The notes under the pieces are model-generated. The model worked only from the letters and a program-made list of their open reading frames with translations. It did not search any database and was not told the DNA's origin. A stretch of DNA of 64,000 nt from Carettochelys insculpta (lineage: Eukaryota; Chordata; Testudines; Carettochelyidae): positions 245,008,501-245,072,500 of the forward strand of contig NC_134137.1 in the NCBI RefSeq assembly GCF_033958435.1. The letters run 5' to 3'. This document shows positions 33,457 through 44,905 of the stretch, in pieces. The stretch's first letter is position 1. Every line of letters starts with the position of its first letter. The position numbers were made by a program, and so were the translations under genes.

Positions 33457-36014
33457 CTGCAAGAAAAGTGAGAACACAAGACAAGAGGAGGATTAACATA
33501 CATTTAGCAAGCATGGTAGCAAAGGAGGAGCTGTGGGGGAGAGAGACAACAAAAACGCTAGCCAATCAGGGTGGCAATAGGTTGGCAGTGCTAGTCCCAC
33601 CAGCAGCACTGCAAGTCATGCACCCTAAAAAGGCAGGAATCTCTTTCCTTATGACTACTGAAATAAATGAAGCTTCTCGGGTAAAATGACAGACCAGCAT
33701 GCACATTAACATTCGTAGCTAAAGAGGAACATTATAACTTGCTAACTTGTTAATCAACAATTGGTAGGCTCAGCAACCCTATTTTATAGCATTAGATATT
33801 CAAATAAAATAAAGGCTGATTTGAAATTCAGACTAAAGATAGACCCAAACCACCAAGTTCAGCTCTGGATCTGAACTTTCCCATGTCTCTGGATATTTGG
33901 ATCCAGTATTTTGTTCCAGACCACTACAGAGTTACGGGACAGACATGATATTCCGTTCTGGATATTTAACTTCCGCAGAGTTTGGGGTTGTTCACATATA
34001 GCAGTAAAATTCAGGCTTCTCTTATGCACAGACATTCAGCAAGTAAAATTACATGTGACATTTGCTAAACTCAGTGAGAAAATGAAATCCAGGGTTTTTT
34101 TGTTTGTTTGTTTGTTTGTTTGTTTAAGTAAGTTAACCCAGCATGTTGCCATCAAAACATTCAAGTCATGTTCTGTGTATGTTTCATGATAACCACTTTA
34201 TTTGTGAAAAATATTGTTTGGAAAGGTACTCCCTACCGAAGATTCGATCACACACAAAAGCATGATTTGCTTACTGCCATGTCCCACTGAATGTTTCGTA
34301 ACAGATGTGAGCACCTACTCCATTTCCTCTACCCTGATGCAACAAACAGGCCCCCTTACATGCTCAGAGTGTGTTCCGATTATGTAAATCATAATCTGAG
34401 CAAGCCATATTATGCTCTTTTGCCTATTGTTAGTAAGAGGTGGCCTTGTGCATTCTAGGTCCCTTGGAGTGTATGCAGATTGAATGTTGTTGGTGGATTA
34501 ATCTTTTTTTAAAAGCAAGATCTAAAGCAGCCTGGGTTCCTTTTTGAATATGCTGTGTAATCATGCTCACAACAGACCACTAGCCTATAGAACAAAGAGT
34601 GTTTGTTTAAGTCTAAGACCTGAATCTTCAAAGGCTAAAAATAAACTAAAATAATAATATCTAGCTCTTATTTAAAGCTTTTCACTTTTGGTGCTCCAAA
34701 GGAGGTTGATATTATTATGCCTATTTTATGGGATGCCACAGTTTACTGAGGCAGGGAGCAGAAAGTGACTTGGCCAACATTACTCAACAGGCTAGTGGTA
34801 AAATCTGCATGTATTTAACTTTATTCACATACGTAAAGAACTGGCACAAGTTGAGGCCTAATTATGTATGCATGCTTTTAAGTTTATTTAAGCTATATAT
34901 TGGTTTTTTGCATTTTTCCATAGTGCACAGTTAATTGTACTTAAGAAAATTCATGGCATTTAATCATGGCTTTTTTTGGTTTTTGAAACAGTATTATTGG
35001 AAAGGTAAGATGCTAAGTAAGAAATCATGGAAAAATTTTCCTTCATACAGGCTTTTTGGAAGCATTTACACATGCGAGCACACACAGAAAGACAGAGATG
35101 ATCCACTCATCTGCAAAAGTAAAAATGAGCTTTAAAATAATAGCTCAAGTAGAATAAAAAAGCTTTTTGAGCCATGAAAAAGGACATTCTGCTGATTCGG
35201 ATATGTTACTAGTGAAGACATATGTCTGTGGTTAGGAAGTTAGAACTATTTAAAACACATGACCTTTTTCCCTATAGTCTGGGGCTCTACCATACACAGT
35301 GCACGCTTCACTGGGGGTTTAGTGAATGTGTACTAACCATTCCTTCAAATAACCACAAAGAATAGTTAGCAAATATTATTGCATTCAAAGGACCAGAGTT
35401 CAAGCTCAGGTCGTGCCCCACTATAGGAATAAACAATGAGTATGTAAATCCCAATGTACTCTCTAGACCAAACGTTAAATTCTTCCCTTCTGTGGGCAAA
35501 AGAAAATAATACAGTAGGGAATTTAACAACCTTGTGCTAGCAAACAAGCAGCCCAAGACCAAAGGTGTAGGTCCAACTCTGTGGTATTGCACGATGGATT
35601 AGCTGGCCATAGCATTATTGAATCCTGCTATCAGTAAGTGTCACTGTGGGTAAAAGCACTAAAGCACCTATTAAAAAGAAAGGGAAGGGGAAGGAACAGA
35701 GAGAGCTGGATACCAGAAAAAAATGCATAATCCTGAAAAAATAGACACACAATTATTAACATATTGCAATAACCTATTCCTAGACCTACTCAATTATTTT
35801 AGATCACTGTTTCAAATTCGTTTTTCATTTCAGATGATATTGCTTAACTTAAAGTTGACCACAAAATTCTTACTGAGGCCCTTGTTTTATGTGCAAAATA
35901 TTGGTTATTTAAAGACAAAAACCTCTGTCAGACAATAAAGAGACTACATTTTAAAGGAAATAAAATATTTTATATCACGGACATGGATAGAAGAGAAGCT
36001 GTTATATTTTACTT
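33457..36014. other. FBLN1 intron upstream of C exon
   Basis: Mostly AT-rich DNA without a supported gene. It holds a TTTG microsatellite at 34099-34126. Open frames at 33159-33689 and 35308-35592 have no domain. The first is the antisense of the C exon. Confidence 0.5.
34099..34126. repeat. (TTTG)n microsatellite
   Basis: Six to seven TTTG units, possibly the tail of a lost retroposon. Confidence 0.8.
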
Positions 36015-36430
36015 TTTGAATGTGTCTACACTTGCATTCCTCTTTCGAAAGAGGCATGCAAACGAGGCAAATCAAAAATGCCAATGGTGTATACACTTGC
36101 ATATTCAGAACCTCATTTGCATATTCTAATTTCAAAAGAGCTTCTTTCATAAGAAGAAAGCCAGTGTAGACACTGCTCTTTCAAAAGTAAACCCATCTTC
36201 AAAAGAATCCTTCTTCCCTTTATTTAATTGAGAGAAGAATTCTTTCAAAGATGGGGTTTACTTTCAAAAGACCAGCATCTACACTGGCTTTCTTCTTTCG
36301 AAAGAAGCTCTTTCAAAATTAGAATATGCAAATGAGGTTCAGAATACGCAAATTTATACACCATTTGCATTTTCGATTTGCCTCATTTGCATACCTCTTT
36401 CGAAAGAGGAATGCAAGTGTAGACACACCC
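36015..36430. mobile_element. Long fold-back MITE (about 200-bp arms)
   Basis: Nearly the whole element is an inverted repeat. It opens TGTGTCTACACTTGCATTCC and closes with the exact inverse. The arms also share CTCTTTCGAAAGAGG, CCTCATTTGCATATTCTAAT and AGAAGAAAGCCAGTGTAGA. The arms meet around 36218-36228. It is better preserved than the related element at 165-452. Confidence 0.85.
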
Positions 36431-36921
36431 TTAGTTTCTCTGTCTGGCTTTCACTTGATACAAAGGAGACATAAAATGTTGATGTAAGGAGTGAAGTCCA
36501 TAAAATGGCTCATGCACTGATGAGAGAATATGAGGATTTGAACTCAGCAAGGAACCTTTGGCTTTGTAATTTATTCCACAAATAGAACCCATACCAATAT
36601 ACTGAATGAACAAGCAAATGCCTACTGCACTGCTCAAATTTAGCTGTGTTTCTAGGGTGCATATCAATCTCTGCACTCAGTAAAGGCACACTGAGTCCTC
36701 TACACAAGCATGTTACTATTCTTCATGTTTTTGCCATTTTGAGTTGAAAGAGTCAGCTGACAATGGGCATGGCTTGACCAAGTGGGCAGACTTAGCTCAA
36801 AAAATACTTAACAGTGTAAGTCTCAAAGTTCTGATTGTTTGTTTGGGTGGAGGAGAATTTGAAAGAATGTTTATGCTAGCCTTAGTTGAAAAAACTTGGG
36901 TTCTTCAGTATTTACCACTCT

Positions 36922-37631
36922 GGCTACGTCTACACGTGCACCCAACTTCGAAATAGCTTATTTCGATGTTGAGACATTGAAATAGGCTATTTCGATGAAT
37001 AACGTCTACACGTCCTCCAGGGCTGGCAACGTCGATGTTCAACTTCGACCTTGCTCAGCCCAACATCGAAATAGGCACAGCGAGGGAATGTCTACACGCC
37101 AAAGTAGCACACATCGAAATAAGGGAGCCAGGCACAGCTGCAGACAGGGTCACGGGGCGGACTCAACAGCAAGTCGCTCCCTTAAAGGGCCCCTCCCAGA
37201 CACACTTTCATTAAACAGTGCAAGATACACAGAGCCAACAACTAGTTGCAGACCCTGTATATGCAGCACGGACCCCCAGCTGCAGCAGCAGCAGCCAGAA
37301 GCCCTGGGCTAAGGGCTGCTGCCCACGGTGACCACAGAGCCCCGCAAGGGCTGGAGAGAGAGTATCTCTCAACCCCCCAGCTGATGGCCGCCATGGAGGA
37401 CCCCGCTATTTCGATGTTGCGGGACGCGGATCGTCTACACGTCCCTACTTCGATGTTGAACGTCGAAGTAGGGCGCTATTCCCATCCGCTCATGGGGTTA
37501 GCGACTTCGACGTCTCGCCGCCTAACGTCGATTTCAACTTCGAAATAGCGCCCAACACGTGTAGACGTGATGGGCGCTATTTCGAAGTTACTGCCGCTAC
37601 TTCGAAGTAGCGTGCACGTGTAGACGCAGCC
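36922..37631. mobile_element. GTCTACAC-ended DNA transposon, copy 2 (3-bp TSD)
   Basis: Same family as 15910-16591. It begins GGCTACGTCTACACGTGCA and ends GTGTAGACGCAGCC, with TCT on both sides (36919-36921 and 37632-37634). It has an extra subterminal segment (GCTTATTTCGATGTTGAGAC) absent from copy 1. There is no transposase. Confidence 0.8.
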
Positions 37632-37662
37632 TCTGTGTTCACTAGAGACCTTATTTAAGAAA

Positions 37663-38025
37663 AAAAGAACATAAGAACAGCCATAGTGGGTTGGATCCAT
37701 AGTCCATGTAGCCCAGCATCCTAACTTCCAGCAGTGGCACAGGGCCTTTTCACAGGTAATCAAGGAAACAGATCAATTTATTGAATGGTCCATCCCCTGT
37801 CATCCCATCTTAGTTTCTGACAGTCAGAGATTTAGGGACACGCTGTGTTGGGCTGTGTCCTTGACTATCTTGGTTAATAGAAGTATTATGGTATTATTAA
37901 GCATTATGGTATTTTCTGTCTTATTAGCTATCATTTTCCAAGCAGACTCTACCATTCTGTTGGTGTCTGGTTTTTGTTTTCGGACTGCTACTGTACACTG
38001 AGCAGAAGTTCTCAGAGAGCATCTC
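37663..38025 (-). mobile_element. CR1 LINE 3' end fragment, internally deleted
   Basis: The plus strand begins AAGAACATAAGAACAGCCAT and later has CTGTCTTATTAGCTATC and CATTCTGTTGGTGTC, the inverse of CR1 3' regions. About 500 bases that lie between these words in full CR1 copies are missing. Confidence 0.65.
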
Positions 38026-38523
38026 TTCTTTGAGTGGTAACAGCTACCACAGACCTCATAATTTTGTGGGAATAGTTGGGATTATTTTTCCAATGTGCAT
38101 TAATTTCAACACCAACACTGAGTTGAAGTTTAATTCATTAGGTGATTTTATTCATAACAGCCAGATACATTAGAAAGTCAAATGCAGACTGGAAAGCTCA
38201 TAACACAGAAAATAATGTAATATAATTAGTAATAGGGCAAAGCATCAGCACACTTGACTTCAATTTTCAGCAATACCATGGGCTTGCTTGACCTAATACA
38301 AAACATTTAAACAAAGATTTTTCCCTTGAGTACTTTGTACCTTTGAAGCATCAGTCATATGAAACCTGATATGCTCTGGTTTTGATCTGAGATCTTGAGG
38401 TGGGGAAGGTGTGTGTATCTTAGAAGATGGGTATAGTCCCCTCTTCCACATAACAGAAGGCCTGAGTAACTGAATTGTTAACAAAGATGTTCTTTCTCCA
38501 AAATGTCTGATTCTTTAGAAGAG

Positions 38524-39455
38524 GGACAGGCAATAATTTTTAGATGGGGAGGGGGGGTCATTCCAAGAATTTGGTAAGTGGTCAACATCTGCACTCTTCC
38601 ATGATATTAATGGACAAGGCTTGGGGTCTGACATGGAGGCTGGGTGTAGAGAGGAGCTTAGGCTAAAGGACTAGGGTCCAAGAGGGGGCAGGGGATCTGA
38701 GAGGGAGTTTGCGTGAAGGACGGCATGCAGGGTCTGGGAGTGGGTATGGGTGCAGGAGAGGATTCTGACCTGAAGAAGGACTATACGAGGCGTGCAGGGT
38801 CTGGAAGGGGGTTTTAACCTGGAGCAGAGGTGCAGGGATTTGGGTTGTATCCAGGCATAGGGGATTAGAGTTCAGGATCTGGAAGGGGGCTGTGACCTAG
38901 AGGAGAGGTGTAGGAGGGGATAAAGGATCTGCAAAGCAGTCTGGGTGCAGGAATGGGGGTGCAGAGGGTTTGGATTACAAGGGTACGGGTACAGAAGTGA
39001 GGGCAGAGGGTTGGGGGAAGGAGGGAGGCTCTGACTGGGAGGTACTTACCTGGTGGCTCCTGCGCAGCAGCTCAGCAGGTAGCTTGGCCAGGATCCCTTC
39101 CTCCCATGCCCCCACACGTGCTCAGAGCAGATGCAGAGGCCATGTGTGCTGCTCTGAAGTGAATGCTGGGAACTCGGGGGAGGGATACTTTGCATGCTGC
39201 CAGTCCTGAAAACAGAAAGCTCCTATTGGCCAGAAACTGCCCAATGGAAGCTGCTGAGGACGGGGCAGCATAAGATGCCTCTCTCTCCTTCCTCCCCTGG
39301 AATTTCAGCATTCACAGATGCATACATGGCTCTGCAGCCAGCTGTTCTGAGTGTTGGGCAGGGCAGGCAGGAAGCCAGCAGAGGCTCCCATGGCCAGATC
39401 CGACGGCTTGGTGGGCCGAATATGCCCAATGGGCCATATTTTGCCCAGACATGCT
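38524..39455. mobile_element. hAT-like element, GC-rich, decayed
   Basis: The left end GGACAGGCAATAATTTTT and right end ATTTTGCCCAGACATGC are degenerate versions of CAGGGGTGGGCAA-type hAT termini. The interior has repeated AGGGTCTGGGAG/GGTGCAGG units shared with 60563-60985. No clear octamer duplication was found. Confidence 0.5.
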
Positions 39456-39654
39456 TTAGAAGCAAATTAGTTATAATTAAAGCAAGCAGAAAACTAAAAA
39501 CTTCTAAACAGGCAGATTAAAAAATCCCTTTCATCTCACTGGCTCAGCTTTCAGCATCTTGACTCCTGCAATGGTATAATAAATTGGTTCCAAATTTTCA
39601 TAAACTTCAAAAAAGCCAGTTACATCCCTGCCTCGTTCAGTACATGGGCTAGAT

Positions 39655-39730
39655 CTGGGCTGGGCCACTTGCTAAATTCTTGGACTGGCCCCACTCGCTG
39701 CCATCAAACAAAAATTAATGGCCACCCCTG
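39655..39730. mobile_element. Minute hAT derivative (76 bp)
   Basis: Flanked by GGCTAGAT (39647-39654) and AGCTAGAT (39731-39738), 7/8 identical. It begins CTGGGCTGGGCCACTTGCTA and ends TTAATGGCCACCCCTG. Little more than the two terminal regions is left. Confidence 0.65.
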
Positions 39731-39957
39731 AGCTAGATGGCGCTCACTGAAAGATCAGCTTTTCAGTATTTTTTCTCTTCGCTGTTCAGTGTGCGGCTTT
39801 AAGTCTTAGTTACTGCCCAATATTCACACCCAGCCCAAATGAGAAAATTATTAATTCCCTCGTGGGCTTTCTCCATAGCACTCATCACTATAGTATCTAA
39901 GTGCTTCATGGACATCAATCTATTTTCAAAACTCTCTTGTGTAGTGAAAGAGCAGTA

Positions 39958-40250
39958 CAGGTTGTAAGTCTCTCTCAAATCTGGGACTCTCTCATCTGGC
40001 AACATTCAGGACCAGAGAGTCTCAAGGCTGGGGTCAGACTGGCATTCGTGGGCCAATGCCTGGCAGCCCAGAATCTGTGCAGGTCCAGAGCCCCACTCCC
40101 ATCTCCTGCCTCCTCCACCCCACTGGGCCAGATCTGGAGTCTCTTAGCATGGGGCTGGGGCCAGGGCTTGACACCTTCCCTGGCTCAGCAAATTCTCTTT
40201 TTTGGGACCTGTCAGGTCCCAACCATGCTGGAACAGGGAGTTGTAACCTG
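39958..40250. mobile_element. TA-flanked MITE, CAGGTTGTAA family
   Basis: Ends CAGGTTGTAAGTCTCTC and, inverted, CAGGTTACAACTCCCTG. TA is on both sides (39956-39957, 40251-40252). Same family of ends as 4424-5398 and the partial copy at 63966. Confidence 0.8.
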
Positions 40251-40284
40251 TATTATTTCCATTTTAATGATGGGGAATACAGAG

Positions 40285-40965
40285 GGTCCATCTACACTAG
40301 GGCTATGTCTACATTAGCCAAAAACTTCAAAATGGCCATGCAAATGGCCATTTCGAAGTTTACTAATGAAGCGCTGAAATACATATTCAGCGCCTCATTA
40401 GCATGCGGGCAGCTGCGGTGCTTCGAAATTGACGTGGCTTGCCGCCATGTGGCTTGTCCCAACGGGGCTCCTTTTCGAAAGTACCCCCCCTACTTCGAAG
40501 TCCCCTTATTCCTGTGAGCAGATGGGAATAAGGGGACTTCGAAGTAGGGGGGGTCCTTTCGAAAAGGAGCCCCGTCTGGACGAGCTGCGTCAATTTTGAA
40601 GCGCCGCGGCCGCCCACATGCTAATGAGGCACTGAATATGTATTTCAGTGCTTCATTAGTAAACTCTAAAATGGCCATTTCGAAGTTTTTGGATGGTGTA
40701 GACACGGCCTAGGAACTAACTTCAAAGTTAACTTCAAAGTTAGGCACTACATCGAAGTAGCCAGCAGAGAATCTACACACATTTTCCTGTACTTCAAAGT
40801 TAACTTTGAGGTAGGGAGCTCAAGTTCGAAGTCCTTACTCCATTCCTGGGAATAGAGTAGTGCCCTACTGCAAAGTTTAACTTCAGAGTATGATGTGTGT
40901 AGATGCTCTACTTTGAAGTTGCTTACTTCAAAGTTGTCATAAGTTTCTGTAGTGTAGACACAGCC
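40285..40965. mobile_element. GTCTACAC-type MITE, split by a nested MITE
   Basis: Outer element with left end GGTCCATCTACACTAG (40285 on) and right end, inverted, GGCTGTGTCTACACTACAG. AGAG flanks it on both sides. The subterminal DNA is rich in TTCAAAGTTAACTT. The left arm is cut after 16 to 26 bases by the element at 40311-40709 and resumes at 40710. Confidence 0.7.
40311..40709. mobile_element. Palindromic MITE nested in 40285-40965
   Basis: Begins GGCTATGTCTACATTAGCC and ends with the inverse of GGCCGTGTCTACACCATCC. TAG is duplicated on both sides (40308-40310 and 40710-40712). The two halves are inverse copies over nearly the full length (CTTCGAAGTCCCC, GCCTCATTAGCATG). The centre is near TGTGAGCAGATGG at 40514-40526. 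Confidence 0.85.
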
Positions 40966-41379
40966 AGAGAGATTCAAATCAATAAAACCCAACAACCCAA
41001 CTTTACAGTAATTTTGGTTGTTTGAAATTACTAGATTTGACTCTTTTTTAAAGGTACTTAGCTTTATACAGTGCTCCACATGTTCAAAGTTCTGCTCCCA
41101 CTGATTTCAGATGCAGCGGAGAATGCTCAGCTTTTCTGCAAATTAGACCCCAGGCTCTCTAATGAGCCACTTACAAAACAAAGGAACACACAACTGGTGA
41201 CCCTGTGCACAATGTTTAGCTAATGTGCTTCACCTAGCTTTACACGGGAACTTAATTTGCCACAGCTTTTTTGGAAAAAACAAATTGAAAAAATAAATTC
41301 GATCACATGATAGTATGATGCTACCCGCATGGATTTTCTGTAAGGTGGGATTCGTTTAGATCCACAACACAGACCTGTC

Positions 41380-42262
41380 ATTTAAGAACATAAGAATGGA
41401 CATAAGAGTCAGACCAGAGGTCCATCTAGCCCAGTATCCTATCTTTCGACAGAGACCAATGCCAGGATTCCCCAGAGAGAGTGAACAGAACAGGTAAACA
41501 CCAAAGTGATCCCTCTCCTGTCATCTATTTCCAGCCTCTGAGAAACAGAGGTTAGGGACACCATTCCTACTCATCCTGGCTAATAGCCACTCATGGAGCT
41601 AACCTCCATGAATTTATCTAGTTCTTTTTTGAATCCTGTTATAAAGTCCTGATTTTCACAATATCCTCTGGCAAGGAGTTCCATAGACCTACTGTGCACT
41701 GTGTGCAGAAAAACTTCTTTTTGTTAGTTTTAAACATGCCATCCATTGATTTCATTTAGTGACCCGTAGTTCTTATGTTATGGGAACAAATCAATAACTT
41801 TTCCTTATTCACAACAGTCATGTCTTTATAGACCTCTATCATATCCCCCATTAGTCTCCTTTTTTTAAGCAAAGTCCCAGTCTTTTTAATCTCTCTTCAT
41901 ATGGTACCCGTTCCAAACCCTAATCATTTTTGTTGCCCTTTTCTGAACCTTCTGCAGTGCCAAGATATCTTTCTTGGGAAAGGGTGACCATATCTGTACG
42001 CAGTATTCAAGTTGTGGGTGTACCATGAATTTACATAGCAGCAATAAGATATTCTCCGTCTTATTCTCTATCCCTTTTTTAAGGCAATAAAGTAATTGAT
42101 GGCAGTAACACATTGCCATATGTTCTCTGGCTAAGAACTTGAGGGGGACAAACCCACCAATTTTGGGTTTCACACACATTTGCTGACAGCATGGGAATGA
42201 TAAGATCCAGGGAACTTGAGTTCCACTCAAGACTCTGGAAAGGGTCTCAGACACGGTTCAGT
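41380..42262 (-). mobile_element. CR1 LINE, ORF2 C-terminus and 3' UTR
   Basis: Minus-strand 41886-42254 reads MVHPQLEYCVQIWSPFPKKD and KVQKRATKMIRVWNG, matching the VRPHLEYCVQFWxPxxKKD and RVQRRATKMIRG end of CR1 reverse transcriptase. The plus-strand end AAGAACATAAGAATGGACAT is the inverse of the CR1 3' UTR. The frame is open for about 120 codons but lacks the RT core, so it is a 5'-truncated copy. Confidence 0.85.
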
Positions 42263-43243
42263 AACCCTACTCCCCTCAACTCCCAAGGCTCCCAGTCTTT
42301 TCGCTTCCCTCCCCATGTCTCTCCTCCCACTTAGTTTTCCTCTACCCCAAACCTAGTACCTTGTCCCATATTCCAGTCTCATTAGGAAAGAACTGGGACT
42401 GGCTGCTCAATCCTGCAAACTACTCATCTGATCCCACAGCCAACTGGCTCCCTGTCTCACTCAAGGCAGAAACAGGTCTTAACCTGTGCTTGTGAAGCAC
42501 TGAATAAGTTTATGGCATTACATAACATAGAGGTAATGTTCACTGTTTGTTATTAAACCTATTATGTAGCCTAGTTCCAGATCAGGCCCAAAAGCTATTC
42601 ATTAGGGAAGTTTCTGGACCATGAACCTTTTTTACTAGTTTCTGGCTGACTGACATACCAGTTCCTAGAATCTCTCTCCATCATTCCATGGCAGCACAGC
42701 AAAACAGACTCACTGCCTCAGTCAGAGAGGCTATTCTGACCTACCGCTGCCACTGAAAAATGCTTTTTGTGTTTTTCTATACAGCTTAGATACCAAGAGG
42801 TTTGTTGGTGGCCACAGTTGAGCAGACACCTGGACTATTTACGAGGAATTGAATCTTTAATTTACAAACTGTTGTGTGCTTTATTGCGTACCCAAGCAAA
42901 AAGAGAGAAGAAAGGAGATGAGTTAGCCAAAAATAAACAAACTAATAGAAGCACTCTGGGGAAAGGAAAGACAAATGGGAAAGAAGACAACACAAATGCA
43001 ACGTGCATTTCTGTGCCATGTTTGTTTTTAAATTAACCTTGATGCCTTGAAAATATTCATAACCAGAGAAATTTGCAAAAGATCACATTAGTAACTTATT
43101 ACAAATGAGGGAATTTTCTGAATAAGGATGTAATTATCAGTATCGTCAAACAAACATTCCTTTGTTCGTTTGACAAGTGTTTTTAAGGTAATTATTGACA
43201 CTTCACCAAATGCTAGTAAACTTTCTTTTGTGTATCTTTTTAG
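42263..43243. other. FBLN1 intron, nothing recognised
   Basis: No supported feature. The open frame at 42767-43036 is lysine-rich low-complexity sequence without a domain. Confidence 0.5.
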
Positions 43244-43452
43244 AAAAGAAAAGTTACTCACCGTAGTAACGGTGGTTCTTCGAGATGTGTCCCCGTGGGT
43301 GCTCCACAATAGGTGTCGGGCTTGCCCGGCGCCGCAGATTGGATCTTCCGAGCAGTTTCTGCCGGACCGCGCATGCGCCGGTGCGTACCGCTCCCTTGCG
43401 CGCTCCTGGCCATGTGCGCGATCCGGTCCCCGCCAGTTCCTCGACCAACCGC
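43244..43452 (-). repeat. DIRS copy 3 right inverted terminal repeat
   Basis: From about 43277 it is the inverse of 49160-49342, sharing GTGCTCCACAATAGGTGTCG, CTTGCCCGGCGCCGCAGAT and GATCCGGTCCCCGCCAGTTC. The outermost AAAGTTACTCACCGTAGTAA has no partner at the left end, as expected for the longer right repeat of DIRS elements. Confidence 0.9.
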
Positions 43453-43507
43453 CTTGGGTGCTCCTGCAAAACACTACCAGAGATCCGAAGCAGGGAGGAT
43501 GGGCAGG

Positions 43508-43612
43508 TAGTGGAGCACCCACGGGGACACATCTCGAAGAACCATCGTTACTACGGTGAGTAACTTTTCTTTCTTCTTCGAGTGTCCCCGTGGGTGCTCC
43601 ACAATAGGTGAC
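43508..43612 (-). repeat. DIRS copy 3 internal complementary region
   Basis: Two joined segments. 43508-43570 is the inverse of the right tip (GGGGACACATCTCGAAG spelling). 43571-43612 is the inverse of the left tip (CTTCTTCGAGTGTCCCC spelling, lacking the two-base ATGT difference). Such a composite template is used to join the ends into a circle in the DIRS replication model. Confidence 0.88.
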
Positions 43613-43651
43613 TACCCAGCAGTAACCCAAGATAGGAGGTGGGTAATCGGA

Positions 43652-44905
43652 TTATGTGCAGCTTGCCCCCGAGAGGACCGCTGCAGAGAGACGGGTATCC
43701 TCTTGGAATACCCTGTGAAGGGCGTAATGTTTGGCAAAGGTGTCGTAGGATGACCAGGTCGCTGCTCTGCAAATGTCTTTTAACGCAACGCCCTTGAAAA
43801 AGGCTGTTGATGCCGCCACCGCCTTAGTGGAATGAGCCCTGGGAGTGGCCGATAAAGGAGTCTTTTTGAGCTCGTAGCACATTTTTATGCAGGATACGAT
43901 GTGCTTTGAGATTCTCTGCGAGGAGAGACCTTCTCCTTTCGATTTGGGAGCGAGGGAGACTACGAGTCTATCCGTTTTCCGGAAGCACTTGGTCCTGTCT
44001 ACGTAGAAGGCTAGCACCCTCCTCACGTCCAGGAGGTGTAGGCACGCCTCTTCGTTGGAGTTATGAGGCTTTGGATAAAATGAGGGTAGAACAATAGGTT
44101 CGTTAATGTGAAACTCGGAAGAAACTTTGGGAACAAAGGCTGGATGCAGCCGTATGGTTACCGCCTCCTTGGAAAAAAAACAGTGCAGGGTGGCGTTGCC
44201 ATGACTGCCGCGAGCTCACTCACCCTACGAGCTGACGTAATTGCAAAAAGAAAGGTCGTCTTTATTGTAAGGAGGCGGAGGGGAACCGTGACCAAGGGCT
44301 TGAACGGTGGTCCCATTAGCGTGGTAAGCACCAGGTCCAAGTTCCACGAAGGTGGAATCGGTTTCCGAGGGGGGTATAGGTTTACCAACCCTTTGAGGAA
44401 CCTGGTAACCATAGGGTGGGCGAACACCGTGTGCCCTTCCTCCTCATGTCTGAACGCCGAGATGGCGGCAAGGTGGACCTTCAACGAGGATAGCGAGAGT
44501 CCTCCTCTCTTGAGGTCCAGTAAATACTCTAGTATTGTAGGTATAGGCACCAAAAGGGGGGCCAGCTGTTTGGTAGAACACCAAACCGTGAAGCGAGTCC
44601 ATTTTTGCTTGTAGGTCTTCCTGGTGGAAGTCCTCCTGCTACTTTCTAGGACTTGCTGTACTTCCACTGTGCATGTGCTCTCTAGGGAGATGAGCCATGG
44701 ACTAACCACGCTTGCAGTCGCAGGCTTTGGGGGTGCGGGTGCACTATGGACCCCTGGGCTTGCGTGAGCAGATCCGGCGCCACCGGAAGAGGCATCGGTG
44801 GACGGTCCGACATGCGCAGGAGTAGGGGGAACCATTGTTGTCAATCCCACGTTGGGACTATTAGGATCATCCGGGCCCTTTCCCTCCTGGCTTTCTGCAA
44901 GACTT
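43652..44905 (-). pseudogene. DIRS copy 3 tyrosine recombinase, one frameshift
   Basis: The N-terminal and core segments are open down to 44158 (RTSTRKTYKQKWTRFTVWC, ILEYLLDLKRGGLSLSSLK, ITSARRVSELAAVMATPP). The frame then slips at a run of eight A (plus strand, about 44172-44179). The C-terminal part continues in another frame at 43652-44026 with ATPRAHSTKAVAAS and TWSSYDTFAKHYALHR. The first arginine (RVSEL) and candidate tyrosine (HYAL) are present. The second arginine of HxxR is lysine, whereas copy 1 keeps HSTR. The enzyme would integrate circular element DNA. This copy's product is truncated and probably inactive. The N-terminal boundary is approximate. Confidence 0.88.

Noticed and set aside
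33159..33689. 176-codon plus-strand open frame
   Set aside because: It is the antisense of the FBLN1 C exon, which has conserved coding content, splice site and stop on the minus strand.
43253..43570. Palindrome at 43253-43570 as an independent MITE
   Set aside because: Its halves are the right terminal repeat and internal complementary region of DIRS copy 3. Copies 1 and 2 have the same arrangement.
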